Source: Phytoactinopolyspora alkaliphila
Lineage (GTDB): Bacteria > Actinomycetota > Actinomycetes > Jiangellales > Jiangellaceae
Length of the DNA stretch: 64,000 bases
Direction of reading: 5' to 3'
Assembly (NCBI RefSeq): GCF_010550695.1
Contig: NZ_JAAGOB010000004.1
Coordinates: forward strand, 248,001 to 312,000
A program made the position numbers and the translations under genes. Below are positions 24,889 to 32,043 of the stretch, in pieces; the first letter of the stretch is position 1; each line of letters opens with the position of its first letter. The notes beneath the pieces were generated by a model. The model worked only from the letters and a program-made list of their open reading frames with translations. It had not been told where the DNA came from and searched no databases.

Positions 24889-25513
24889 CCCCGCCCTGGA
24901 CGCCTTCTACGACGTGGTGCGGCGGCGCCGCGATGTGCGAGGCGAGTTCACCGGCGAGCCGATCGACGCCGATGTGCTCGACCGCGTGCTCGGCGCCGCG
25001 CATGCCGCGCCGAGCGTGGGATTGAGCCAGCCGTGGGACTTCGTCCTGGTCCGGGACGAGGCGACTCGCAAGGAGTTCCGCGAGCACGTCATGGCCGAGC
25101 GGGAGGTCTTCGCCAGCACGCTGAGCGGCGAACGAGGCGGCACCTTCGCCAAGATCAAGATCGAGGGCATCCTGGAGTCGAGCCTCGGCGTCGTCGTCAC
25201 CTACGATCCGTCCCGGGGATCACCGGATGTCCTGGGGAGGCACGCGATCGCCGACGCCGGACTGTACTCGGTGTGCCTGGCCATTCAGAACCTCTGGCTG
25301 TCGGCCACCGCGGAAGGGCTCGGCGTGGGCTGGGTCAGCTTCTACCGAGAGGAGTTCCTGTCGGCTCTGGTGGGTTTGCCAGAGGGGATCCGGCCGATCG
25401 CGTGGCTGTGCCTCGGCCCGGTGAGCGAGCTGGCCACCGCGCCGGACCTGGAGCGGCACGGCTGGCGTCGTCGTCGTCCGCTGGCGGAAGCCGTCCACCA
25501 CGACCGCTGGTGA
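24875..25513 (+). CDS. bluB: 5,6-dimethylbenzimidazole synthase
   Basis: A 212-residue flavin enzyme of the nitroreductase fold that fragments FMNH2 with oxygen to make the lower ligand of B12. YDVVRRRRDVRGEF at the N-terminus, HAAPSVGLSQPWDFVLV and YSVCLAIQNLWLSATAEG are typical of BluB rather than of general nitroreductases. Its presence predicts that this organism makes its own DMB and that CobT attaches it. Co-transcribed with cobK. Confidence 0.93.
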   Translation: MPSLDPALDAFYDVVRRRRDVRGEFTGEPIDADVLDRVLGAAHAAPSVGLSQPWDFVLVRDEATRKEFREHVMAEREVFASTLSGERGGTFAKIKIEGILESSLGVVVTYDPSRGSPDVLGRHAIADAGLYSVCLAIQNLWLSATAEGLGVGWVSFYREEFLSALVGLPEGIRPIAWLCLGPVSELATAPDLERHGWRRRRPLAEAVHHDRW

Positions 25514-25563
25514 TCGATCGGCTCCCTGCTTCGCGGCCATGTGGATGCGGGTTGGTCGCTCAG

Positions 25564-25715
25564 CTGTGGGGGCACGCGGAAGCTCGTGGTCGCACGGATA
25601 AGGCACGTGGAAGCACGATGTCGCCAGGGTGCCGTGTGGAAGCTCGTGGTCGTTGGCTGTGGGCACGTGGAGCTCGTGGTCGCTGCGCTGTGGGCACGTG
25701 GAAGCATGCGGCGCG
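25564..25715. repeat. Degenerate tandem repeat, about 30-bp units
   Basis: About five imperfect units in the gene-free stretch 25514-25726. Typical unit: GCACGTGGAAGCTCGTGGTCG followed by a CTGTGG-type spacer (shown as adjoining parts GCACGTGG and AAGCTCGTGGTCG). Unit starts are near 25572, 25602, 25631, 25662 and 25694. No ORF in it looks genuine. It separates bluB from the convergent vapC. Confidence 0.65.
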
Positions 25716-25726
25716 GCGCTCACGGC

Positions 25727-26146
25727 CTAGCGGGGTTCCTTGGTCCAGTCGTCGACGGTGAGCCCAGCCACCCGAGCGAATTCGCGGCTGCTGCCAGTGA
25801 TCAAGGTGTACTCGTTGCGTGCCGCCTGACCTGCGATGAGCACGTCGTAAGGTCCGATGGGAGTTCCCACTGCGCCGAGTTCTGCACGGATGAGACCAGC
25901 GCGAGCGGCGTCGAGCTCATCGAACTCGGCGATGTGGATCGGACCGTAGAGAAAGTCCGCGAGACGCTCGGTGTTGTCTGTGACGTCGCGGCTCCTCGAC
26001 ACGCCGTACCACAGCTCGAACAGGCTGATCGACGAGAGATAGACGTCGTCACCGGATGCGGCTGCTCTCCGGTAGTGGGACCGCACGGCCGCCGGCCGAT
26101 CGCGAATCAACGCGATCGCGATGTTCGTATCGATCAGGATTGACAT
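25727..26146 (-). CDS. vapC: VapC toxin, PIN-domain ribonuclease
   Basis: A 139-residue PIN-domain protein, probably an RNase toxin. Acidic residues of the active site are visible in LIDTNIAIAL (Asp), SLFELWYGV (Glu) and PIGPYDVLIAGQA (Asp). The start ATG at 26146 begins MSILIDTN, 13 bases after the vapB stop. It is preceded by a VapB-type antitoxin, which confirms a type II toxin-antitoxin pair. It lies convergent to bluB across a repeat tract. Confidence 0.88.
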   Translation of the reverse strand: MSILIDTNIAIALIRDRPAAVRSHYRRAAASGDDVYLSSISLFELWYGVSRSRDVTDNTERLADFLYGPIHIAEFDELDAARAGLIRAELGAVGTPIGPYDVLIAGQAARNEYTLITGSSREFARVAGLTVDDWTKEPR

Positions 26147-26159
26147 GCCTGAGCCGTGG

Positions 26160-26420
26160 TCACCACGAGGGTGGATCGTGTGGCATATCGGGTTGTTCTC
26201 GTCCGTCTGGCAGGAACTTGCGGTCCCCGTGTCGGTCAAGGGCCGCGAACCACTCGTCGACGTCGGTGATCATAGGTTCGAGCAAGATGCCGCGCCCTAC
26301 TCGACGGACACGCACCTGGTCTGTCTCGACCCGGAACGCTTTGGGCAGGCGGACCGCTTGGCTCCGGCCGTGCATGAAAACCTTCGCGACGGCGGTGGAG
26401 CCGGCTACGGAACTGGTCAT
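26160..26420 (-). CDS. vapB: VapB antitoxin (AbrB/MazE-type DNA-binding)
   Basis: An 86-residue antitoxin. The N-terminal swapped-hairpin DNA-binding domain is AKVFMHGRSQAVRLPKAFRV, followed by RVGRGILLEP; the C-terminal tail (DEWFAALDRHGDRKFLPDG) should wrap and inhibit VapC. The start at 26420 is the first ATG after the likely operator. The pair interrupts the cobalamin genes between bluB and cobIJ, on the same strand as cobGHIJ. Confidence 0.87.
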   Translation of the reverse strand: MTSSVAGSTAVAKVFMHGRSQAVRLPKAFRVETDQVRVRRVGRGILLEPMITDVDEWFAALDRHGDRKFLPDGREQPDMPHDPPSW

Positions 26421-26447
26421 GCGTCATCAACCCCAGACCTGATGGTA

Positions 26448-26466
26448 GATACCAAAAGTGTATATC
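26448..26466. promoter_or_regulatory. Candidate vapBC operator
   Basis: An A+T-rich imperfect palindrome (GATACC ... GTATATC, 19 bp) 28 bases upstream of vapB, flanked by two CTGATGGT direct repeats (26439, 26471). VapB proteins usually bind such sites; binding here is inferred. Confidence 0.35.
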
Positions 26467-26506
26467 ACGTCCTGATGGTGACGCTGATGACGACAGGAGG
26501 CGCAGT

Positions 26507-28045
26507 TCAGCCGTAGCTGCGGGGGGTCCAGACTGCGTTCGAGCCGTCCGGCCGCGCGGTTATCCGCGTCTGGGATGAGCCGATGATCAGCAGACAGCGC
26601 ATGTCCACCTGGTCGGCGTCGAACGTGGCGAGCGTGGTCACGGTGATCGATTCCTCGTTGCCGCCGACGTCCCTGGCGATGACCACCGGCGTCTCCGGAG
26701 TCCGGTGTCTGAGCAGTGTGGCGCGGGTGAGCTCCAGCTGCTCCCGGCGGCTGCGCGACGCCGGGTTGTACAGCGCCAGTACCAGGTCCGCGGCACCCGC
26801 GGCGTCGAGCCGGCGCTCGATGATCTCCCACGGCTTGAGCCGGTCCGACAGGGACAGCACACAGTAGTCGTGGCCGAGCGGCGCGCCGGCGCGTGATGCC
26901 GCCGCCTGGGCGGCGGTCAGTCCCGGAACCACTCGGACGGCGACGCCCTCCCACCGGGTGTCCTCCGACTGCTCGAGGACGGCGGAAGCCATCGCGAAGA
27001 CCCCCGGATCGCCGGAGGACACCACGGCCACCCGGGCACCGCCCGCCGCGAGCGCGAGAGCCTGGACCGCCCGGTCCGCCTCGACCCGGTTCCCAGAACT
27101 GTGCCGCTGCTGGCCAGGACGTACCGGGATGCGGGAGACGTACGGTCCGTACCCGACGATGTGTTCCGCCGAGGCCAGCTCCCGTTCCGCCTCCGGCGTC
27201 AGCCACTCGGGGCCTGCCGGGCCGAGCCCGATGACGACGACCTCTCCGGCGGGGCGCTCAGCGCTGTCACCGGCTGCGTCGTCGCCGCTCCGCTGCCGGC
27301 CAGAGATCCTCGACGTGTAGGCGGGACTCGGGACCACGGCCAGGGAGAAGTAGGGGACACTGTCCGGGTCGACGTCGGCGAGCCGCTCCACCCGCTGTTC
27401 GCCCCATGTGGCCCGCTCGACGTAGAAGGCTTCGTCCAGTCTTCCCGCCTCCGCCAGCGCGTCCCGCACGGAGGAGAACGTCCGGCCGAGCTTGAGGATG
27501 GCCGCGGCATCGGTCTCGGCCAGCCGCATCGCCAGTTCGGGCGCGGGCAAGGTGCCGGGAAGCACGGTCAGCGCTTCCTCGTGCTGGACCAGCGGACGGC
27601 CCAGCTCCGCCGACGCTGCCGTCATCGAGGTCACGCCGGGTATCGCATGGGCCTCGTACCGGTCGCTGAGCCGTTCGTGCATGTGCATGTACGAGCCGTA
27701 GAAGAACGGGTCACCGGCGCACAGCAGCGCCACGTCCCGCCCCGCGTCGAGGTGCTCGGCCAGCCGTTTGGCGGCGTGTTCGTAGAACTCCGCGATGGCG
27801 CCGTCGTAGCCGCCGGGATGCCGGGTGCTCTCGGTGGTGACCGGATAGACCAGCTGCTCCTCGATCTGGCCTGCCTGCAGATAGGGCTGCGCGATCGAGC
27901 GCGCGATGCTGGGGCGATTCCGGGCACTGTGGTAGGCGACGACGTCGGCCTGGCTGATCAGGCGGGCCGCCTTGACCGTCACCAGCTCCGGATCGCCGGG
28001 GCCCAGGCCGACGCCCCAGAGCGTTCCTGGCTTGGGTGTCGTCAT
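26507..28045 (-). CDS. cobIJ: CobI-CobJ fusion: precorrin-2 C20- and precorrin-3B C17-methyltransferase
   Basis: A 512-residue bifunctional enzyme. Residues 1 to about 260 are CobI (LWGVGLGPGDPELVTVKAA, LLCAGDPFFYGSYMHM, HAIPGVTSMTAASAELG). Residues about 270-510 are CobJ (VVVIGLGPAGPEWLTPEAER, VAVVSSGDPGVFAMASAV, RVVPGLTAAQAAASRAGAP). The fusion is common in actinobacteria. Start ATG at 28045 overlaps the cobH stop (ATGA). It is the last cob gene of the cobG-cobH-cobIJ operon. Confidence 0.95.
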   Translation of the reverse strand: MTTPKPGTLWGVGLGPGDPELVTVKAARLISQADVVAYHSARNRPSIARSIAQPYLQAGQIEEQLVYPVTTESTRHPGGYDGAIAEFYEHAAKRLAEHLDAGRDVALLCAGDPFFYGSYMHMHERLSDRYEAHAIPGVTSMTAASAELGRPLVQHEEALTVLPGTLPAPELAMRLAETDAAAILKLGRTFSSVRDALAEAGRLDEAFYVERATWGEQRVERLADVDPDSVPYFSLAVVPSPAYTSRISGRQRSGDDAAGDSAERPAGEVVVIGLGPAGPEWLTPEAERELASAEHIVGYGPYVSRIPVRPGQQRHSSGNRVEADRAVQALALAAGGARVAVVSSGDPGVFAMASAVLEQSEDTRWEGVAVRVVPGLTAAQAAASRAGAPLGHDYCVLSLSDRLKPWEIIERRLDAAGAADLVLALYNPASRSRREQLELTRATLLRHRTPETPVVIARDVGGNEESITVTTLATFDADQVDMRCLLIIGSSQTRITARPDGSNAVWTPRSYG

Positions 28046-28665
28046 TCTTCCTCCTGCGCTAGAGCGTTGACGGCAGCGGTGGCGATAGCGCTGCCGCCGC
28101 GCCGGCCGTGGACCGTGAGGTACGGGACGGAAGCGCGCTTCACCAGTTCTTCCTTCGACTCCACCGCGCCGACGAAGCCCACCGGGACCCCGATGATGGC
28201 GGCCGGCGGTGCGACTCCCTCGTCGAGCAGCTCGAACAGCCGGAACAGAGCCGTCGGCGCGTTGCCGATAGCCACCACCGAGCCTGGGAGGCGGTCCCGC
28301 CAGAGCTCGAGTGCGGCGGCGCTGCGGGTGGTGCCCTGCTGCTCGGCCAGGGCAGGGACACGTGGATCGTCGAGCGTGCAGACCACCTCGTTCCGGGCAG
28401 GCAGCCGACGGCGGGTGATGCCGCTCGCGATCATCTTCGCGTCGGTGAGAATCGGCGCCCCGGCCCGCAGCGCCGACCGTCCGGCCTCCACGACGTCGGC
28501 GGAGAAGGCGAGATCGTCGACGAGGTCGACCATGCCGCAGGCGTGGATCATCCGGACCGCCACCGTCGCGATGTCGGCCGGGAGCTCGTCGAGGCGAGCT
28601 TCGGCGCGGATCATGGCGAACGACCGCCGGTAGATCTCCGCGCCGTCGCGGACGTACTCGTGCAT
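28042..28665 (-). CDS. cobH: Precorrin-8X methylmutase
   Basis: A 207-residue enzyme that moves the C11 methyl group to C12 to form hydrogenobyrinate. His41 in RMIHACGMVDLVDDL is the catalytic histidine region; DAKMIASGITRRRLP, AIGNAPTALFRLFELL and GVPVGFVGAVESKEEL are family motifs. The start at 28665 follows the cobG stop by one base, and AAGGA precedes it. Cytoplasmic; co-transcribed with cobG. Confidence 0.95.
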   Translation of the reverse strand: MHEYVRDGAEIYRRSFAMIRAEARLDELPADIATVAVRMIHACGMVDLVDDLAFSADVVEAGRSALRAGAPILTDAKMIASGITRRRLPARNEVVCTLDDPRVPALAEQQGTTRSAAALELWRDRLPGSVVAIGNAPTALFRLFELLDEGVAPPAAIIGVPVGFVGAVESKEELVKRASVPYLTVHGRRGGSAIATAAVNALAQEEE

Positions 28666-28666
28666 G

Positions 28667-29923
28667 TCATTCCTTCCCGGGCGACGGTGTCGCCGCCGGA
28701 TCTGCGCGGGCGTTCCCCGCCTCGGCAATGGCAGCCGCCAGGTGATCGGCCGCTACCACGGCGTTGTCCACCGCGTAGCCCTCAGTGGTGGCGACGACGT
28801 CGACATGCGGCGTTCGTGGCCGTCCGCATCGGCGTGCGCAGCCGGACACGTGGATCGCGGCGCCGGGCGGGAGAAGGGGGATCAGCCGGCGAGTGTCAGC
28901 CCGGACGTCGGAGGCGGAGGACGCACACCCGGGCAGGCCGATGCACGCCGACACCCCGAGAGAGCGGTCGGCCGGGTCAACGACGAGTCCCGCCGCGGTC
29001 AGTGCCTCCGGCGCCGACCGTGCGCCCGAGGTGCTCAAGCCCGGCAGGATGACAGACCGCCACGGCGTGATCAGCACAGGACGCGGTGCGAGTTGGGCCA
29101 GCGTCCGGAGCTGCTCAGCGGTGAGGGTCCCCAGAACTGTGCCGGCGACGGCGGCCCACGCGGGCTCCGCGTCATGCGGCCACACGCCGACGGCCGGCGG
29201 TGCGCCCTGAGGGAAAGCGGCCGTCGGTGCCGTTCGGGCGACCGCGCCGCCGAGGCGGGCGGCCAGCGTGTCGGCGAGCATCCGTGGACCGTCGGCGAGC
29301 TCGTGAAGATGCCAGGCGTCGCCGGACACGGTTTCACGTGAATCAAGGAACACAAGCGCGGCCTCGGTCATGACGCTGGCCGCTTGGTGCGGCTGAACCC
29401 GCAGGCCGGTGTCGACTCCAGCAGCCAGGAGTGCACCGACGTTCTCCCCTAGAGCGCGCCAGCCCAGATCGAGCGCCTCCGGGCGAAGATCGCCGCGACC
29501 GTCGTCGAGCCCGAACTGGAAACGGCCTGACAGCTCGGCAAGTCTCGGTTCGCGGCACACCGCGTCGTCGAGAGCCGCAATGATGGGCCGGATGTCGATG
29601 ATCCCGCCGGCCACGCCGCTCAGCGGCGACGCCAGAATGTTGCGAACCCGTTCGTGTGCCGGCGACGGCAGCATGCCCGCGGCGGCGAGCCGCTCCGCGA
29701 GCTTCGCCGGATCCGCCACGCCGCGTAGCTGGACGTTGGCTCGCGATGTCAGGTGCAGGCTGCCGTCACCGAGCTGCTCTGACCAGTGGGCGAGCACTCC
29801 CAGCTGTTCAGTGGTGATCCTCCCGCCGGGCACCCGGACGCGGGCGAGTGGTCCGTCGGCCGCCAGATGCGTGGTGAGTGTGCCGGGGCAGGCATCGGCC
29901 CGATTACGAACGACGCGGGCCAT
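28667..29923 (-). CDS. cobG: Precorrin-3B synthase (oxygen-dependent)
   Basis: A 418-residue protein of the nitrite/sulfite reductase family that makes the ring-contraction precursor precorrin-3B using O2 and an Fe-S centre. The N-terminal ferredoxin-like half has SLHLTSRANVQLRG. The Fe-S ligands are in CIGLPGCASSASDVRAD and HVSGCARRCGRP. Start ATG at 29923 is preceded by GGAAGG (8 bases), in the tail of the riboswitch; GTG at 29929 lies within that tail and is less likely. Its presence marks the aerobic pathway. Confidence 0.93.
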   Translation of the reverse strand: MARVVRNRADACPGTLTTHLAADGPLARVRVPGGRITTEQLGVLAHWSEQLGDGSLHLTSRANVQLRGVADPAKLAERLAAAGMLPSPAHERVRNILASPLSGVAGGIIDIRPIIAALDDAVCREPRLAELSGRFQFGLDDGRGDLRPEALDLGWRALGENVGALLAAGVDTGLRVQPHQAASVMTEAALVFLDSRETVSGDAWHLHELADGPRMLADTLAARLGGAVARTAPTAAFPQGAPPAVGVWPHDAEPAWAAVAGTVLGTLTAEQLRTLAQLAPRPVLITPWRSVILPGLSTSGARSAPEALTAAGLVVDPADRSLGVSACIGLPGCASSASDVRADTRRLIPLLPPGAAIHVSGCARRCGRPRTPHVDVVATTEGYAVDNAVVAADHLAAAIAEAGNARADPAATPSPGKE

Positions 29924-29927
29924 GGGC

Positions 29928-30152
29928 ACCGCCTTCCATCACCTCGTGGAATCGGGCTATCTCGTGCCGTGGCCGGTCTCCTGGCTGACGGGGTGACGTC
30001 GTCCGGCCTGCCTTCCCAGGCAGCGTGTGCTGCCCAGTGGCTTCCCTTCCAGTGGAAGGGGGACGGCCGGGGACTACCCGATCACAGTGGCGAGGGCCGC
30101 TCCGGTACTACACCGGATTCCCGAACACCACGGCAGCCAACACTGTACCGGG
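29928..30152 (-). promoter_or_regulatory. Cobalamin riboswitch upstream of cobGHIJ
   Basis: Identical at all 225 positions to the btuF riboswitch at 19170-19394, with the same conserved core and B12 box. It ends four bases before the cobG ATG, with GGAAGG as the controllable ribosome site. The 387-base gene-free stretch 29924-30310 holds this riboswitch, a palindromic element and the start region of the divergent lipoprotein gene. Confidence 0.93.
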
Positions 30153-30160
30153 CGCGGCTG

Positions 30161-30208
30161 TTGCGTCCTGCAGGGTGTGCGCTCGGGGCCACGATCCGCA
30201 GGACGCTG
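30161..30208. repeat. Palindromic element copy, intergenic
   Basis: Left arm TTGCGTCCTGCA (30161-30172), core with GCGCTCGG, right arm CGCAGGACGC (30197-30206). It begins 8 bases from the end of the riboswitch copy; the element at 19414 lies at the same side of the other copy, 19 bases away. Confidence 0.75.
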
Positions 30209-30310
30209 CGCGGGAGATCAGTGCAATCCCTATGCGGGGCACGGCTCGTACAACCGGCGATCGGCCGCTCCGGCACGGAGCGGGTCAAGCCCCGACCCCA
30301 GGAGGTCCGG

Positions 30311-30970
30311 ATGAATCGCCGAAACCGAGTGCTCGCCGCCTTGGCCGGAACACTCGCCGTGGGTGTCTTCACCGCATGCGGGTCCGACGACGACGCCGCC
30401 ACGACCGGCGGCGATACCGACACCACGATCAACGGTGAGACCGAGGACACCGACGCGGGCACCGACGACACCGAGACGGACGAGGACAACGACGCGGGCA
30501 CCGACGACACCGAGACGGACGAGGACAACGACGCGGGCACCGACGACACCGAGACGGACGAGGACAACGACGAGGACGAGGACGACGACGCGGGCGGCGA
30601 CGGAAACCGGGTGGAGCTGGCCGACACGGACCTCGGTGAGATCCTGGTAGACGGCGAAGGACGCACCCTGTATCTGTTCACGGTCGACGAGCCCGGTCAG
30701 AGCAACTGCGAAGACGATTGCCTCGACGCATGGCCCCCACTGGAAGGTGAGGCCACGGCAGGCGAGGGCGTGAACGCGGACCTGCTCGGCACCGTCGAGC
30801 GCAGCGACGGCAGCACTCAGGCGAGCTATGCCGACTGGCCGCTCTACTACTTCGCTGCTGACGAGACCCCCGGAGATCTGAACGGCCAGGGCGTCAACGA
30901 CGTCTGGTACGTGATCGACGCCGAAGGCAATGCCATCGAGGACCTGCCCGAAGAGGACTCAGGCTACTGA
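30311..30970 (+). CDS. Lipoprotein with acidic repeat and COG4315-type domain
   Basis: A 219-residue exported lipoprotein. AGGAGG lies 6 bases before the ATG. The lipobox is FTACG (Cys at about residue 25). Residues 26-100 are extremely acidic, including three perfect 13-residue repeats (DAGTDDTETDEDN). The C-terminal domain has paired 'secreted repeat' motifs GRTLYLFTVDEPGQSNCEDDC and WPLYYFAADETPGDLNGQG (shown in parts), as in predicted lipoproteins with the Yx(F/W)xxD motif. The two cysteines in SNCEDDC probably form a disulphide. Function unknown; the acidic stalk may carry the domain through the wall. Confidence 0.8.
   Translation: MNRRNRVLAALAGTLAVGVFTACGSDDDAATTGGDTDTTINGETEDTDAGTDDTETDEDNDAGTDDTETDEDNDAGTDDTETDEDNDEDEDDDAGGDGNRVELADTDLGEILVDGEGRTLYLFTVDEPGQSNCEDDCLDAWPPLEGEATAGEGVNADLLGTVERSDGSTQASYADWPLYYFAADETPGDLNGQGVNDVWYVIDAEGNAIEDLPEEDSGY
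30452..30568 (+). repeat. 39-bp tandem repeat, three copies, coding
   Basis: Units start at 30452, 30491 and 30530 and encode DAGTDDTETDEDN. Copies are identical by eye, so expansion or contraction by slippage is likely recent. Confidence 0.9.
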
Positions 30971-31020
30971 TCTGTGCTTCGGTGTACGGTGCGAGCACCA
31001 ATGCCCCGCGCTAGGGCAGG

Positions 31021-31974
31021 ATGGTGGGCGTGATCGACCTGTCCGACGTGCGCGCCGCCGAGAGCCGAATCGATGGATTCATCCGGCACACACCTGTCTT
31101 CGACCCGGGCCCCGTGTCCTCCACCCCGGCTGGCCGGGTGTGGTTCAAGCTGGAGCAACTGCAGCATTCCGGCTCGTTCAAGGCACGCGGCGCGTTCAAC
31201 CGGATCCGGGCGGCTTGTGAATCGAGCGATCCCGCGGTGGAGGCCGGCGTCGTCGCGGCCTCTGGAGGCAATGCCGGGCTGGCGGTCGCCTACGCGGCGG
31301 CGGCACACGATCTCCGAGCGCAGGTCTTCGTTCCGGAGACGGCCCCGCCGGTGAAGGTCAAGAAGCTCCGAGAGCTCGGTGCTGAGGTGCGGCAGGTGGG
31401 CACCAAATACGCCGACGCGTACCAGGCGGCTATGGAACGCGTGCGCGACACCGGTGCGCTGTTCTGCCACGCCTACGACCAGCCGGAGATCTGTGCGGGC
31501 CAGGGCACGCTCGGGTTGGAACTGCTCGGGCAGACCGCGGGGGAGGTGGACACGGTGCTGCTGGCGGTAGGCGGAGGTGGGCTGATGGCCGGGGTCGCCG
31601 CCGCGGTGGAGGGGCGGGCCCGTGTGGTCGGCGTGGAACCGTCGTCGGCGCCCACCCTGAACGCGGCGCTGAGCGCCGGTGGACCGGTGGACGTCGAGGT
31701 CTCCGGGGTCGCAGCGGACTCCCTTGGCGCATCGAAGCTGGGTGAGATCGCCTATGCCGTGGCCGCCCGCGCCGGCGTCGGCTCGGTCCTGGTGGAGGAC
31801 GCCGCCATCGTGGAAGCTCGCCGGCTGCTCTGGCACCGGTATCGCCTCGTGGTTGAGCATGGTCCGGCTACCGCGCTGGCCGCGCTGACGTCGGGCGCCT
31901 ATCGGCCCGCGGAGGGCGAGCGCGTCGTCGTCGTGCTCTCGGGCGCCAATACCGACCCGTCGGACCTGACCTGA
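31021..31974 (+). CDS. Threonine/serine dehydratase-like PLP enzyme
   Basis: A 317-residue fold-type II PLP enzyme. The lysine motif is HSGSFKARGAFNRI; the phosphate and cofactor loops are ASGGNAGLAVAYAA and LLAVGGGGLMAGVAAA; the C-terminal VVVLSGANTDP is the usual final motif. It resembles catabolic threonine dehydratases without a regulatory ACT domain. The substrate could be Thr, Ser or another hydroxyamino acid. ATG at 31021 has a weak GGGCAGG site; GTG at 31030 is possible. Followed directly by a palindromic element. Confidence 0.8.
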   Translation: MVGVIDLSDVRAAESRIDGFIRHTPVFDPGPVSSTPAGRVWFKLEQLQHSGSFKARGAFNRIRAACESSDPAVEAGVVAASGGNAGLAVAYAAAAHDLRAQVFVPETAPPVKVKKLRELGAEVRQVGTKYADAYQAAMERVRDTGALFCHAYDQPEICAGQGTLGLELLGQTAGEVDTVLLAVGGGGLMAGVAAAVEGRARVVGVEPSSAPTLNAALSAGGPVDVEVSGVAADSLGASKLGEIAYAVAARAGVGSVLVEDAAIVEARRLLWHRYRLVVEHGPATALAALTSGAYRPAEGERVVVVLSGANTDPSDLT

Positions 31975-31983
31975 CCCGATCCC

Positions 31984-32033
31984 CTTGCGTCCTGCAAGCC
32001 GAGGCCTCCGGCACTCGCCTTGCAGGACGCAAG
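31984..32033. repeat. Palindromic element copy between convergent genes
   Basis: A perfect 15-bp inverted repeat (CTTGCGTCCTGCAAG 31984-31998 / 32019-32033) with core GCACTCGC, in the 69-base gap between the dehydratase gene and cobN. It could serve as a bidirectional terminator. Confidence 0.85.
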
Positions 32034-32043
32034 ATCGGGGCAG

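Noticed and set aside
19267-30438. Identical short ORFs (MCCPVASLPVEGG...) at 19267 and 30025
   Set aside because: They are antisense readings of the two identical riboswitches, not genes.
31984-32033. Reading all palindromic elements simply as transcription terminators
   Set aside because: Copies within cobN and cobQ are in the middle of coding sequence, lack T-runs, and share long sequence identity, so a repeat family explains them better, although some intergenic copies may also terminate.
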